From an uncultured Lachnospiraceae bacterium (GTDB lineage Bacteria; Bacillota; Clostridia; Lachnospirales; Lachnospiraceae), in the NCBI GenBank assembly GCA_900553305.1, contig USDI01000041.1:1-14492 (forward strand): a DNA stretch of 14,492 bases. The letters are read 5' to 3'. The first letter of the stretch is position 1; every line of letters starts with the position of its first letter. Made by a program: the position numbers and the translations under genes. This document shows positions 7,572 to 14,451 of this stretch, piece after piece. The notes below the pieces were generated by a model. It made no database searches and was not told the origin of the DNA. It was given only the letters and a program-made list of their open reading frames with translations.

Positions 7572-7599
7572 TTGCATTTTTCAGTGGATGCATTATACT
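7572..7599 (+). promoter_or_regulatory. Putative sigma-A promoter of the divergent GNAT gene
   Basis: TTGCAT (7572-7577, 4/6 to the -35 consensus) and TATACT (7594-7599, 5/6 to the -10 consensus) are 16 bp apart. Transcription would start near 7606. The region is back to back with the metG promoter. The -35 lies in one arm of an 8-bp inverted repeat, CATTGCAT (7570-7577) with ATGCAATG (7618-7625). Confidence 0.55.
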
Positions 7600-7661
7600 A
7601 ATCTGGTAAGAACAAACATGCAATGCTGAAATCGACTCACACAAGGAGACCCAACGGAACG

Positions 7662-8594
7662 ATGCTGCAGCAGATCCACTTCTTTCTGACAAATAAATAC
7701 TACAATTTTCTCAATCCAAGACTTAACGAAGTACGTGCTGCTGCCATGAATGGATTACCGGAAGAAGCTGCCCTGCAGCTTTCCTTTACCCCGATCCCTG
7801 AAGGTGAGTGCACACCATCCTCCGATGCGTGCTCAGATCCACTTCCTGTGGATTCTGTCCTTGCAGCTCCAAAGGCCCCTGACAGGGAACATCTCCTTGC
7901 CGTTACAGACTCCTCTCCTGCACTGCACCGGTTGTTAGCACAGGGCTGTTACGTGATTGCACTTTATCACGAGACGAATCATTCCGAAGACTTCTCCGGA
8001 ACTCCCTATGCGGTGGAGGACCTGTTTTCCATGACATATGATTCTTATGAAAAAGCCTATGAGCGGCTTGCCGGACTTCCCTGGCAGATCCTTACAACCC
8101 CGCGGCTTACCTTACGGGAAAGCACCGTTTCCGACGTAGAGGATTTCTACCGGATCTATCAGAATCCTTCGATTACGAAATATATGGAGAATCTCTTTCC
8201 GGACAGAGACGAGGAACGTTCTTATATGAAGGACTACATTCAGAAGATTTACGGTTTTTACGGATTCGGCTTATGGAGTGTCATTCACACGGTTACCGGA
8301 ACCGTCATCGGGCGTGCCGGCTTAAGCGTCCGGGAGGGCTATGAGCTTCCTGAGCTTGGGTTCGTAACGGATGTTGCTTTCCAGCATCAGGGCTATACTT
8401 ACGAGATCTGTGAAGCCATCCTCCGTTATGCGTGGAAAGAACTGGAATTTTTACAGGTGCAGGCCTTCTGTCTCCCGGAAAATACGGCCTCCCTTCATCT
8501 TTTGCTAAAGCTCGGCTTTACTTACGCAGGTCAGGATTCTATTGAGGGAATTCCACATGCAAGATATATTGTCAGCCTTCCAAAATCATGCTAA
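7662..8594 (+). CDS. Two-domain GNAT family N-acetyltransferase
   Basis: The C-terminal half (about residues 146-308 of 310) is a GNAT domain. It begins PRLTLRESTVSDVEDFYRIY, carries the acetyl-CoA loop QHQGYT (241-246, with Thr where Ala is common), and ends with ENTASLHLLLKLGF (273-286), the classic RimJ/RimL-like motif. The first 145 or so residues form a separate region with an LLAVTDSSPALHRLLAQGC stretch and an ALYHETN stretch. By loose analogy it resembles a degenerate HAD-like or nucleotide-binding fold, but I cannot assign it. The start is uncertain. ATG 7662 has AAGGAG upstream (7643-7648) but a long 13-nt spacing; the in-frame ATG at 7623 would add 13 residues, has no clear site and has a non-protein-like composition. 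It is divergent from metG and 68 bp upstream of the cyclophilin gene. The substrate is unknown. Confidence 0.82.
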   Translation: MLQQIHFFLTNKYYNFLNPRLNEVRAAAMNGLPEEAALQLSFTPIPEGECTPSSDACSDPLPVDSVLAAPKAPDREHLLAVTDSSPALHRLLAQGCYVIALYHETNHSEDFSGTPYAVEDLFSMTYDSYEKAYERLAGLPWQILTTPRLTLRESTVSDVEDFYRIYQNPSITKYMENLFPDRDEERSYMKDYIQKIYGFYGFGLWSVIHTVTGTVIGRAGLSVREGYELPELGFVTDVAFQHQGYTYEICEAILRYAWKELEFLQVQAFCLPENTASLHLLLKLGFTYAGQDSIEGIPHARYIVSLPKSC

Positions 8595-8629
8595 ACTAAT
8601 AGCTGTTTAGGATCTGAACGACAGATCTT
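8591..8629 (+). promoter_or_regulatory. Two overlapping small hairpins between the GNAT and cyclophilin genes
   Basis: CTAAAC (8591-8596) can pair with GTTTAG (8605-8610). Alternatively, AGGATCT (8609-8615) can pair with AGATCTT (8623-8629) with one G-T pair, followed by only a short T stretch. The two share 8609-8610 and are mutually exclusive. They may act as a weak attenuator or mRNA-processing site upstream of the isomerase gene, or be incidental. Confidence 0.3.
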
Positions 8630-8662
8630 TTAAATGAATCTTTTAAGGAAAGGAATACAATT

Positions 8663-9184
8663 ATGGCACAGAATCCTGTTGTTACATTTACTATGGAAAA
8701 CGGCGATGTGATGAAGGCAGAGCTTTATCCCGAAATTGCCCCCACTTCCGTCAACAATTTTATCAGTCTGATTCAGAAAAACTTCTACGATGGCCTGATT
8801 TTCCATCGTGTCATCCGCGGCTTTATGATTCAGGGCGGCGATCCGGAAGGTACCGGCTGTGGCGGTCCCGGATACAGCATCAAAGGTGAGTTTTCACAGA
8901 ACGGCTTCAAGAATGACTTAAAGCATACCGAAGGTGTTCTTTCCATGGCAAGAAGCATGATGCCCAACTCCGCAGGCTCCCAGTTCTTCATTATGCACAA
9001 GAACAGCCCGCATTTAGACGGCTCTTATGCTGCTTTCGGTAAGATTATCGAAGGTATGGATGTGGTAAATAAGATTGCGGAAACCGCTACCGATTACAAT
9101 GATCGTCCGTTAGAGGATCAGCGTATGAAGACCGTTACCGTTGAAACCTTCGGTGTTGACTATCCCGAACCGGAAAAGCACTAA
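8663..9184 (+). CDS. Cyclophilin-type peptidyl-prolyl cis-trans isomerase
   Basis: It catalyses cis-trans isomerisation of peptide bonds before proline, assisting protein folding; with no signal peptide it should be cytoplasmic. The 173-aa protein is one cyclophilin domain. FHRVIRGFMIQGGDP (47-61) carries the catalytic Arg (R49) and the conserved Gln (Q57). GSQFFI (105-110) and AAFGKIIEGMDVV (123-135) are the other signature segments. It belongs to the short bacterial PpiB-like branch. The ATG has AAAGGA eight bases upstream. It may be co-transcribed with the GNAT gene, as no clear separate promoter was seen in the 68-bp gap. The bidirectional terminator follows about 40 bp after the stop. 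Confidence 0.95.
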   Translation: MAQNPVVTFTMENGDVMKAELYPEIAPTSVNNFISLIQKNFYDGLIFHRVIRGFMIQGGDPEGTGCGGPGYSIKGEFSQNGFKNDLKHTEGVLSMARSMMPNSAGSQFFIMHKNSPHLDGSYAAFGKIIEGMDVVNKIAETATDYNDRPLEDQRMKTVTVETFGVDYPEPEKH

Positions 9185-9224
9185 GTCTAAGGGTACGGCT
9201 CTCCAATAATTTTAAAAGAAAAGA

Positions 9225-9256
9225 ACCCCGGATGCCTGATCAGAAACATCCGGGGT
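9225..9256. terminator. Bidirectional intrinsic terminator between cyclophilin gene and pncB
   Basis: A perfect 10-bp GC-rich stem (ACCCCGGATG at 9225-9234 with CATCCGGGGT at 9247-9256) encloses a 12-nt loop that contains the palindrome TGATCA. On the minus strand it is followed by a T-rich tract (TCTTTTCTTTT), the better terminator, closing the nadD-nadE-pncB operon. On the plus strand the trailing AAATTTT is weaker but would still serve the cyclophilin gene. Confidence 0.9.
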
Positions 9257-9266
9257 AAATTTTACC

Positions 9267-10715
9267 TTAATTTTCTTCATGAAGCAGGCTCATCTTTAAT
9301 TCGAACATTGCAGGACTCATGTCCAGATAATGTGTATGCGCATTTTCAAAGCGCTGCTCTTCCTCCCAGATTTCATTCTTAAGCTGATCGTTCACATACT
9401 GGCGGATCTCCTCAATGTCCGGAAGGTCATAGATCCGTTCTCCTTTTTCAAAAACAGGCACCTGGAGCTTCTTAAAACGGCATCCCACGAAGCTGCGGTT
9501 CTTCCAGTAGTTCACCGGATCCACATAACGCACCGGTTCGAAATCCTTGATCTGCTCTCCCTTAACCGCCAGATAGTCTGCAACGGCTTTTCCGTTCTCA
9601 TCGTATACACGATAAACTTCCTTGATTCCCGGATTCGTGATCTTCTCGGCAGTTTCCGAAATTTTGATCTTCGGTATAAATTTTCCGTTCTTCTGTACTG
9701 CAACAAGCTTATACACCGCACCGAATACCGGTGTCGAGGAAGACGTAATCAGCCGCTCGCCAACGCCATAGCTGTCAATCTTTGCACCCTGACGGTTCAG
9801 GGAAGAAATCGTGTACTCATCAAGGCTGTTGGACGCCACGATGATACAATCCGAAAGTCCTGCTTCATCCAGCGTCTTCCTTGCCTCCTTGGACAGATAC
9901 GCAAGATCTCCGGAATCGAGACGGATTCCGATCAGTTTTTTGCCCATCGGTTCCAGAACCTCTCTGGCCGTCCGGATTGCGTTCGGGACACCGCTCTTTA
10001 ACACGTCGTATGTGTCAACCAATAATACCGTTCCATCCGGATAGCTTTCTGCATATGCCTTAAATGCATCATATTCACTGTCAAAGGTCATCACCCAGCT
10101 ATGCGCCATCGTCCCGGAGATCGGAATACGGAACATCTTTCCGGCAAGCACCGTTGCCGTTCCTGCTGCCCCTCCGATATAAGCGGCACGGGCACCATAT
10201 ACTGCGGCATCCACATTGTGCGCACGTCTCGCACCAAAATCCGATACCGGCTTTCCGTTCGCTGCCTGTACAATGCGGTTGGTCTTCGTGGCAATCAGCG
10301 ACTGATGATTGATCTCCAACAAAATGGTTGTCTCGATCAACTGGGCATCAATGAGGGGCGCCACCACCGTCATAATGGGCTCATTCGGATACATCACCGT
10401 ACCCTCTTTCATGGCGTAGACATCTCCACGAAACCGGAAATGCAGCAGATAGTCCAGAAACTCCTCCGTAAAAAGCTGCTTCGACCGGAGATACTCCACA
10501 TCCTCTTCACTGAAATGAAGATTCTCAATATATTCCACCACCTGCTGCAGACCTGCAAAAATAGCAAATCCTCCATTGTCCGGATTATTCCGGTAAAACA
10601 CGTCAAATGCCACCCACGTATCCTTATAGCCCCGATTCAGATATCCATTGGACATCGTCAGTTCATACATATCCATCACCATGGAAATGTTACGTTCATG
10701 ATATTGTGTATTCAT
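9267..10715 (-). CDS. pncB: Nicotinate phosphoribosyltransferase
   Basis: It converts nicotinate and PRPP to nicotinate mononucleotide, with ATP hydrolysis, the first Preiss-Handler step. The 482-aa protein matches the NAPRTase family. Visible blocks are the N-terminal MDMYELTMSNGYL (14-26), DFGARRAHN (159-167), GTMAHS (201-206) with H205 at the position of the phosphorylated histidine, VDTYD (233-237) and RLDSGDL (265-271). The length fits the longer Gram-positive form. The ATG is only 3 bp after the nadE stop and its AGAGGG site lies within the end of nadE, so translation is probably coupled. It is the last gene of the NAD operon and is followed by the strong terminator at 9225-9256. Confidence 0.96.
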   Translation of the reverse strand: MNTQYHERNISMVMDMYELTMSNGYLNRGYKDTWVAFDVFYRNNPDNGGFAIFAGLQQVVEYIENLHFSEEDVEYLRSKQLFTEEFLDYLLHFRFRGDVYAMKEGTVMYPNEPIMTVVAPLIDAQLIETTILLEINHQSLIATKTNRIVQAANGKPVSDFGARRAHNVDAAVYGARAAYIGGAAGTATVLAGKMFRIPISGTMAHSWVMTFDSEYDAFKAYAESYPDGTVLLVDTYDVLKSGVPNAIRTAREVLEPMGKKLIGIRLDSGDLAYLSKEARKTLDEAGLSDCIIVASNSLDEYTISSLNRQGAKIDSYGVGERLITSSSTPVFGAVYKLVAVQKNGKFIPKIKISETAEKITNPGIKEVYRVYDENGKAVADYLAVKGEQIKDFEPVRYVDPVNYWKNRSFVGCRFKKLQVPVFEKGERIYDLPDIEEIRQYVNDQLKNEIWEEEQRFENAHTHYLDMSPAMFELKMSLLHEEN

Positions 10716-10718
10716 TGT

Positions 10719-11525
10719 TTACCCTCTTCCCTTCCGGTAAGCCGCCATGGGGCTTTGTTTAAACAGATTTCTCTGATAACGTTCCTCAATCTTTTTCTTC
10801 ACTTCGTCATTCTCGCAGACTCCGGTGAGAATATAAGTATCCAGCTCCTCATAGGTAAAGCCGAAATTATCCTCATCAGTCTTTCCGGTAAGTCCGTCCG
10901 ACGGATCCTTATGAATAAACCGGTCCGGAATACCAAGGTATTCTCCGATGGCAATCACTTCCGTTACCGTAAACGCGGAAATTGCAGAAAAATCACCTGC
11001 CATATCTCCGTAAATTGTGCAATATCCCACGTGCTTTTCCGAACGGTTTCCGTTATTGGAAACTCTGCCGTTCATGGACTGTGCCACCGCATAGAGTGTT
11101 GTCATACGGATCCGCGGTGGAATATTGGTCAGCATTGCCGCCCCCTGTGCAAACTCCCGGTCTGCCGGAGTGCATCCACTTTCTAAGTGAACCGCATCCT
11201 TCAAGCACTGCTTCAAGCCATCGGTCGCTGCTCCGATATCCACGATAGCATACGGAATCTGTAACCACTCCGCAATATCCTTTGCCACCTGCAGGTCCGA
11301 CTGCACATGATCCGGCATCAATACTCCGAATACCCGGTCCTTTCCAAGCGCTTTGACACAAAGCGTTGCAACCAATGTCGAATCCTTTCCCCCGGACAGT
11401 CCGATCACCGCCGGAGAATCCGGACCGTTCTTCGCAAACCAGTCCCGGATCCATGCAATGACCCGTTTGGCTTCCTTTCCCGCATCAAATTCTTTTTCCA
11501 TATAAGCTGTTAAATATGGATTCAT
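10719..11525 (-). CDS. nadE: Ammonia-dependent NAD+ synthetase
   Basis: It amidates nicotinate adenine dinucleotide to NAD+ with ATP, the last step of NAD synthesis. The 268-aa protein is the synthetase domain alone, without the N-terminal glutaminase domain of the glutamine-dependent form, so free ammonia is the expected nitrogen donor. The N-type pyrophosphatase P-loop is SGGKDS (44-49). NIPPRIRMTTLYAVAQ (134-149), GNRSEKHVGYCTIYGDMAGDF (159-179, split motif GNRSE then the GD region) and the KTDEDNFGFTYEELD segment (215-229) complete the family signature. The ATG has a GGAGGG site. It lies 38 bp after nadD and 3 bp before pncB. Confidence 0.96.
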   Translation of the reverse strand: MNPYLTAYMEKEFDAGKEAKRVIAWIRDWFAKNGPDSPAVIGLSGGKDSTLVATLCVKALGKDRVFGVLMPDHVQSDLQVAKDIAEWLQIPYAIVDIGAATDGLKQCLKDAVHLESGCTPADREFAQGAAMLTNIPPRIRMTTLYAVAQSMNGRVSNNGNRSEKHVGYCTIYGDMAGDFSAISAFTVTEVIAIGEYLGIPDRFIHKDPSDGLTGKTDEDNFGFTYEELDTYILTGVCENDEVKKKIEERYQRNLFKQSPMAAYRKGRG

Positions 11526-11563
11526 CGTAGCCCTCCCTCTTGTTTATGTTGTAACCTGCACGT

Positions 11564-12169
11564 CTAACGATACAGTCTGTGTTCTGCAATATACCTTTCC
11601 ACACCCTCCGGAACCAGACCGGTAAGCCTCTCCCCGTTCTTTACCCTCTCACGGATCTCTGTTGAAGAAATTTCCTGTTTTTCAAATGGAACAAAGCGGA
11701 TTTCTGCTCCATACTCTGCCTCATACCTTTTCACGGTTTCTGCAAGCGTTTCTGCCGTATCCTGATCCCGCAGCAGTACAATGACTGCTGCCAAATGAAA
11801 AATAATCTCCGGATGATACCAGTTCGCCATAGCCTTTAGGGAATCACTTCCGACAATCAACTTGTATTGAATATCCGGGTGTTCTCTGGTCAGCTCCAGA
11901 AGTGTATCTGCTGTATAGGTGTTTCCTTCCCGTTCACATTCCAGCATAGACAATTCACACCAGGCTTCCCCTTCAATCAACCGTTGCAGCATCCCACAAC
12001 GGTGCTCCTTATCGGTCACGCTTCCTTCCGCTGTCTTATACGCCGGCATTCCATTTGGAATAAACAGGATATAATTGAGCTGTGCTGCTTCATAAGCAGC
12101 CTTTGCTGCATATAGATGTCCGAAATGGGGAGGATCAAAGGTTCCTCCCATTATTCCTATTGTTTTCAT
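11564..12169 (-). CDS. nadD: Nicotinate-nucleotide adenylyltransferase
   Basis: It transfers AMP from ATP to nicotinate mononucleotide, making nicotinate adenine dinucleotide, the substrate of the downstream NadE. The 201-aa length is normal. The nucleotidyltransferase signature GGTFDPPHFGH (8-18), NTYTADTL (83-90), VGSDSLKAMANWY (106-118) and ISSTEIRERV (167-176) are all intact. The ATG is preceded by GGAGG at slightly short spacing. It is the first gene of the nadD-nadE-pncB operon. In many Firmicutes nadD is followed by the HD-domain gene yqeK; here nadE and pncB take that place. Upstream is a 433-bp structured gap and then an insertion sequence, so any gene originally transcribed into nadD lies beyond the window. 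Confidence 0.97.
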   Translation of the reverse strand: MKTIGIMGGTFDPPHFGHLYAAKAAYEAAQLNYILFIPNGMPAYKTAEGSVTDKEHRCGMLQRLIEGEAWCELSMLECEREGNTYTADTLLELTREHPDIQYKLIVGSDSLKAMANWYHPEIIFHLAAVIVLLRDQDTAETLAETVKRYEAEYGAEIRFVPFEKQEISSTEIRERVKNGERLTGLVPEGVERYIAEHRLYR

Positions 12170-12236
12170 ACTTCCTCCGCAGCCGTCTGGTTTTCTTTAG
12201 TCACATCATATCATAGATCTCTTTTCAAATTCTATA

Positions 12237-12261
12237 AAAACACCGGATTTCCGTGTGTTTT
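12237..12261 (-). terminator. Terminator-like hairpin upstream of nadD
   Basis: On the minus strand AAAACAC pairs with GTGTTTT and, after one bulged A, CGG pairs with CCG around an AAAT loop. The 3' arm runs directly into a T tract (GTTTTTATAG). It could end a transcript arriving from the right, or act as an attenuator in the nadD leader. Confidence 0.5.
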
Positions 12262-12438
12262 ATTCGTTGTTTACAATTTATTCATAATTTATTTCAAAAA
12301 ACTTCATTTCCCAATCATTCTTTAGACATTTCTCAATCATATACTAAGATCATAAGATACAGAACAAGAGAAACACAAAAGAAATTTTTAAACGCTTATA
12401 TCAAAGTAATTGATTTATTAATAACTTTTTCATAATAA

Positions 12439-12467
12439 ATGCCAAGCAAAACCCGTTTGCTTGGCAT
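12439..12467. terminator. 12-bp perfect stem-loop, probable intrinsic terminator
   Basis: ATGCCAAGCAAA (12439-12450) and TTTGCTTGGCAT (12456-12467) form a perfect stem around a five-base loop. On the plus strand CCTCCC and five T follow; on the minus strand a weaker TTTATTATG follows. Which transcript it ends is not clear, because the gene that originally preceded nadD is not in the window. Confidence 0.65.
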
Positions 12468-12469
12468 CC

Positions 12470-12490
12470 TCCCTTTTTATGGGGATTTTT
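12470..12490 (+). terminator. Small C/G hairpin with T tract beside the 12-bp stem-loop
   Basis: TCCC (12470-12473) can pair with GGGA (12482-12485) across a T-rich loop and is followed by six T on the plus strand. It may be the second half of a tandem terminator. The stem is only 4 bp, so this is weak. Confidence 0.3.
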
Positions 12491-12502
12491 TAGTTTTAAC
12501 AT

Positions 12503-12587
12503 AAGAGTTCGCAAGCGAACTCTTCGCGTGCGAGCGGTGTTGCAAAGCAACTAATTTCTTCTCCGCGAGCTACGCATCCATGCGGAG
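12503..12587. repeat. Cluster of compact stem-loops (multi-hairpin intergenic element, left part)
   Basis: Consecutive inverted repeats lie nearly end to end. AAGAGTTCGC/GCGAACTCTT (12503-12524, 2-base centre) is followed by TCGC/GCGA (12524-12533), GTTGC/GCAAC (12539-12551, AAA loop) and CTCCGC/GCGGAG (12561-12587). The composition is more GC-rich than the surrounding AT-rich gap. It resembles REP- or MITE-like intergenic elements, but identity is not established. The insertion sequence sits immediately to its right. Confidence 0.6.
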
Positions 12588-12593
12588 CTTTTA

Positions 12594-12602
12594 CTTTATA
12601 AG
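12594..12602. repeat. Left copy of 9-bp direct repeat flanking the insertion sequence
   Basis: CTTTATAAG here is repeated exactly at 14461-14469, just outside the other end, as expected of a target-site duplication. The sequence is near-palindromic around TTATAA, so the exact boundary could shift by a few bases. Confidence 0.75.
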
Positions 12603-12618
12603 ATTAGGGTGTCAAAAG
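12603..12618 (+). repeat. Left terminal inverted repeat of the insertion sequence
   Basis: ATTAGGGTGTCAAAAG, perfectly complementary to 14445-14460. It is the end distal to the transposase start. Confidence 0.88.
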
Positions 12619-12641
12619 CCCATTCTAATATTTGATTTTGC

Positions 12642-12665
12642 TTGTACCTTGAAAATTTAACACGA
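12642..12665 (+). repeat. Left subterminal inverted repeat
   Basis: A 24-bp block beginning TTGTACCTTGAAAA and ending TTAACACGA. It matches the complement of 14399-14422 at 23 of 24 positions. Its conservation at the same distance from each end suggests a transposase binding site. Confidence 0.85.
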
Positions 12666-12731
12666 ATTTGTGAAAGATATGATTTTTGCGCCTATGATTC
12701 ATTGATATTTCGAAACTATGGTACATTGATA

Positions 12732-14339
12732 TTATGCTGTTTTCTTATTTGAAGCATGCGAATCTAAGCTATTGGTATAATCTAATAGCTTTTGAAAATC
12801 TAATGCTGCTATTTTAAATCCGAAGAATAACCGAGTGCGTTTTTTGCCATGCACAGGTATCTTGTCCACATGATATCTTCGACGAAGAAGAGAGGGAATT
12901 GCTTCTACTCCATTTCTAAATTTTGCATATTCAGAAAATTCTTCCGTTTGCATGTACTGTAATTGTTTTGCACGACCAACGGATTTCCAAGATACTTCCT
13001 TTCGGACTCGTGTTTTTAGAAAACGTGGCTGACACCGTTCTTTGTAAGGACATCCTTCGCAGTCACTTATCCGAAAATACGCAACGGAACGATCATTGCC
13101 CGGATCATAGATGCAGTCTTCAGGTACACAATTATTCTTACATTTGATGAGATATTTGCCATCATCAGTAAAGACAAAATCAGCATATATTTCATCTGGT
13201 TTTCGTCCTGTGAAATTGGTTGTTACAAGCTTTAGATTATGTTCAGATGCTAAACGTGAGTTTTCTTCTCCGCTGTATGCCCCATCGGCAACAATAAAAG
13301 AACCATCAGAAAAATCTTTTTTCTCATTAAGATAATCTTTCATAAACTGATTATCTGCGTAGGTATTTTGCTGGTAATCGTAGTCAATGACCAGACTGCT
13401 TTTTTCTCCGACAGCTTCAACTACGTTTCCAACGTATCCAAGATGTTTGCCACCTGCTTTATAGCGGAAAGTGGCTTCTGGATCAGAAGGATTAAGCAAT
13501 ACTTCTGAAGGATTTTCAACTTCCTCTTTTTGTCGAAGCCGCCTTGAGCCATCATCATCAATGATCGTGCGTTCCTTTAATAGGCGAATAAGAAGCTGAT
13601 ACTCGCTTGTATCATCAAAATCACCGGTTGAATCACAAATCTTTATCAGGATATCTGCATCTTTCATCACAATAACGGTTCTCTCAGTTGCATCCATATC
13701 CCGCTTGTGATAAATGCATTTATTATAATCATCTTTTTCAATATAATGATGTTGTTCATCCGGAATTTTTGTTCCACGCTCATCCATTATTTTGCAAAGA
13801 TTAGCAACACAAGTGTAAAACAATTCAAGTAATGAGAGGTTTCTGATATTTGCAGCAACCATTAAACTGTCCATACGTTGTTTATCCGGAGTGATATCCA
13901 TAAAATCAGATATTTCTTTTGCCATTTTTACAACACATTCATGAATAAGATCAACATCATGCTCTGTTTCGTAAGAAAGAACCCTTGCTCTAAACCTGCT
14001 GAGGGTTCTGTCACTAATTGGCTGCTCTTCAAAACTGGTTGTGTGAAGTGCATACTGATAGCGGATATCAAATGCCATAGCTTCAACGATCTCATCGTCA
14101 GTAACATTAAGAGCTTCTTTTAGAATCAGTGCCCCAACAATCACATTGACCGGAGTATTAGGTCTGGATGCTTTTTCACTGTAAAGAACAGAAAAAATAT
14201 TTTCATCAATAGCAGGAAAAACTTTGTCAGCAAAAGTTTTTGCCCATGATTTTTCTAACATTCGTTTTTCACGTTCTGTAAGATTAAAAGTACTGTCTAA
14301 AACAGTGAGCTGTTGATTATCATTTTTAACAAAAGACAT
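12732..14339 (-). CDS. IS1182-family DDE transposase
   Basis: A 535-aa DDE transposase that would cut and join the ends of the surrounding element. The N-terminal DUF772-like region has the NTPVNVIVGALILKEALN and ISDRTLSRFR segments. The catalytic triad is probably D157 (in RMDSLMVA), D352 (in VADGAYSG) and E479 (in RNGVEAI). A cysteine-rich insert (CKNNC, CEGCPYKERC) precedes the C-terminal RLFFGFKIAALDFQKLL. The frame is unbroken and the length is full for the family. The ATG at 14339 has GAGGTG (14346-14351) as its binding site. A GTG nine bases upstream (14348) would extend the frame but lies within that site and is rejected. It lies in the same orientation as the downstream nadD operon. 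Confidence 0.93.
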   Translation of the reverse strand: MSFVKNDNQQLTVLDSTFNLTEREKRMLEKSWAKTFADKVFPAIDENIFSVLYSEKASRPNTPVNVIVGALILKEALNVTDDEIVEAMAFDIRYQYALHTTSFEEQPISDRTLSRFRARVLSYETEHDVDLIHECVVKMAKEISDFMDITPDKQRMDSLMVAANIRNLSLLELFYTCVANLCKIMDERGTKIPDEQHHYIEKDDYNKCIYHKRDMDATERTVIVMKDADILIKICDSTGDFDDTSEYQLLIRLLKERTIIDDDGSRRLRQKEEVENPSEVLLNPSDPEATFRYKAGGKHLGYVGNVVEAVGEKSSLVIDYDYQQNTYADNQFMKDYLNEKKDFSDGSFIVADGAYSGEENSRLASEHNLKLVTTNFTGRKPDEIYADFVFTDDGKYLIKCKNNCVPEDCIYDPGNDRSVAYFRISDCEGCPYKERCQPRFLKTRVRKEVSWKSVGRAKQLQYMQTEEFSEYAKFRNGVEAIPSLLRRRYHVDKIPVHGKKRTRLFFGFKIAALDFQKLLDYTNSLDSHASNKKTA

Positions 14340-14398
14340 ATGGATCACCTCATAAAATGCTACCTACATTTTACCAAAGAATCCAATGTTTTTACATA

Positions 14399-14422
14399 TC
14401 GTGTTAAGTTTTCAAGGTACAA
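14399..14422 (-). repeat. Right subterminal inverted repeat
   Basis: The complement of the block at 12642-12665 with a single mismatch. It lies between the right terminal repeat and the transposase gene, so transposase binding here could also affect its own transcription. Confidence 0.85.
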
Positions 14423-14429
14423 ATTTATA

Positions 14430-14451
14430 TCAAAGGTAATAAACCTTTTGA
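14430..14451. repeat. Hairpin at the right end of the insertion sequence
   Basis: TCAAAGGT (14430-14437) pairs with ACCTTTTGA (14443-14451) with one bulged base and a five-base loop. It overlaps the inner part of the right terminal repeat and lies upstream of the transposase. It may impede read-in transcription, a common safeguard in insertion sequences; this is inference. Confidence 0.4.

Larger units (their letters stand above)
12170..12602. other. 433-bp AT-rich intergenic region upstream of nadD
   Basis: No convincing gene. From right to left it holds a cluster of compact hairpins (12503-12587), a 12-bp stem-loop (12439-12467) with a small C/G hairpin and T tract beside it (12470-12490), an unstructured AT-rich stretch (12262-12438), and a terminator-like hairpin (12237-12261) about 67 bp before the nadD start. 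The nadD promoter must lie here, but the AT richness gives several weak matches and none was chosen. No NAD-responsive operator was recognised. Confidence 0.6.

Noticed and set aside
10101..11186. Long plus-strand open frame (361 codons) across pncB and nadE
   Set aside because: It lies antisense to two well-supported enzyme genes, its translation has no recognisable domain, and no ribosome site or promoter was seen.
12267..12276. TTGTTTACAA as a possible Rex (NADH-sensing) operator before nadD
   Set aside because: It matches only the outer TTGT/ACAA with too short a centre compared with known Rex sites. Chance similarity in AT-rich DNA is more likely.
12278..12340. Minus-strand 20-codon open frame (ATG 12340 to TAA 12278) ahead of the hairpin at 12237-12261
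   Set aside because: No ribosome binding site is visible, and an open frame this short is expected by chance in AT-rich DNA. I keep it only as a possible leader peptide to recheck if a transcript is found.
12410..12438. Plus-strand promoter-like TTGATT-17-TAATAA
   Set aside because: It would fire straight into the 12-bp stem-loop at 12439-12467 and produce almost nothing. AT-rich DNA gives such matches by chance.
14340..14348. GTG start for the transposase at 14348
   Set aside because: That GTG is part of the GAGGTG ribosome binding site of the ATG at 14339.
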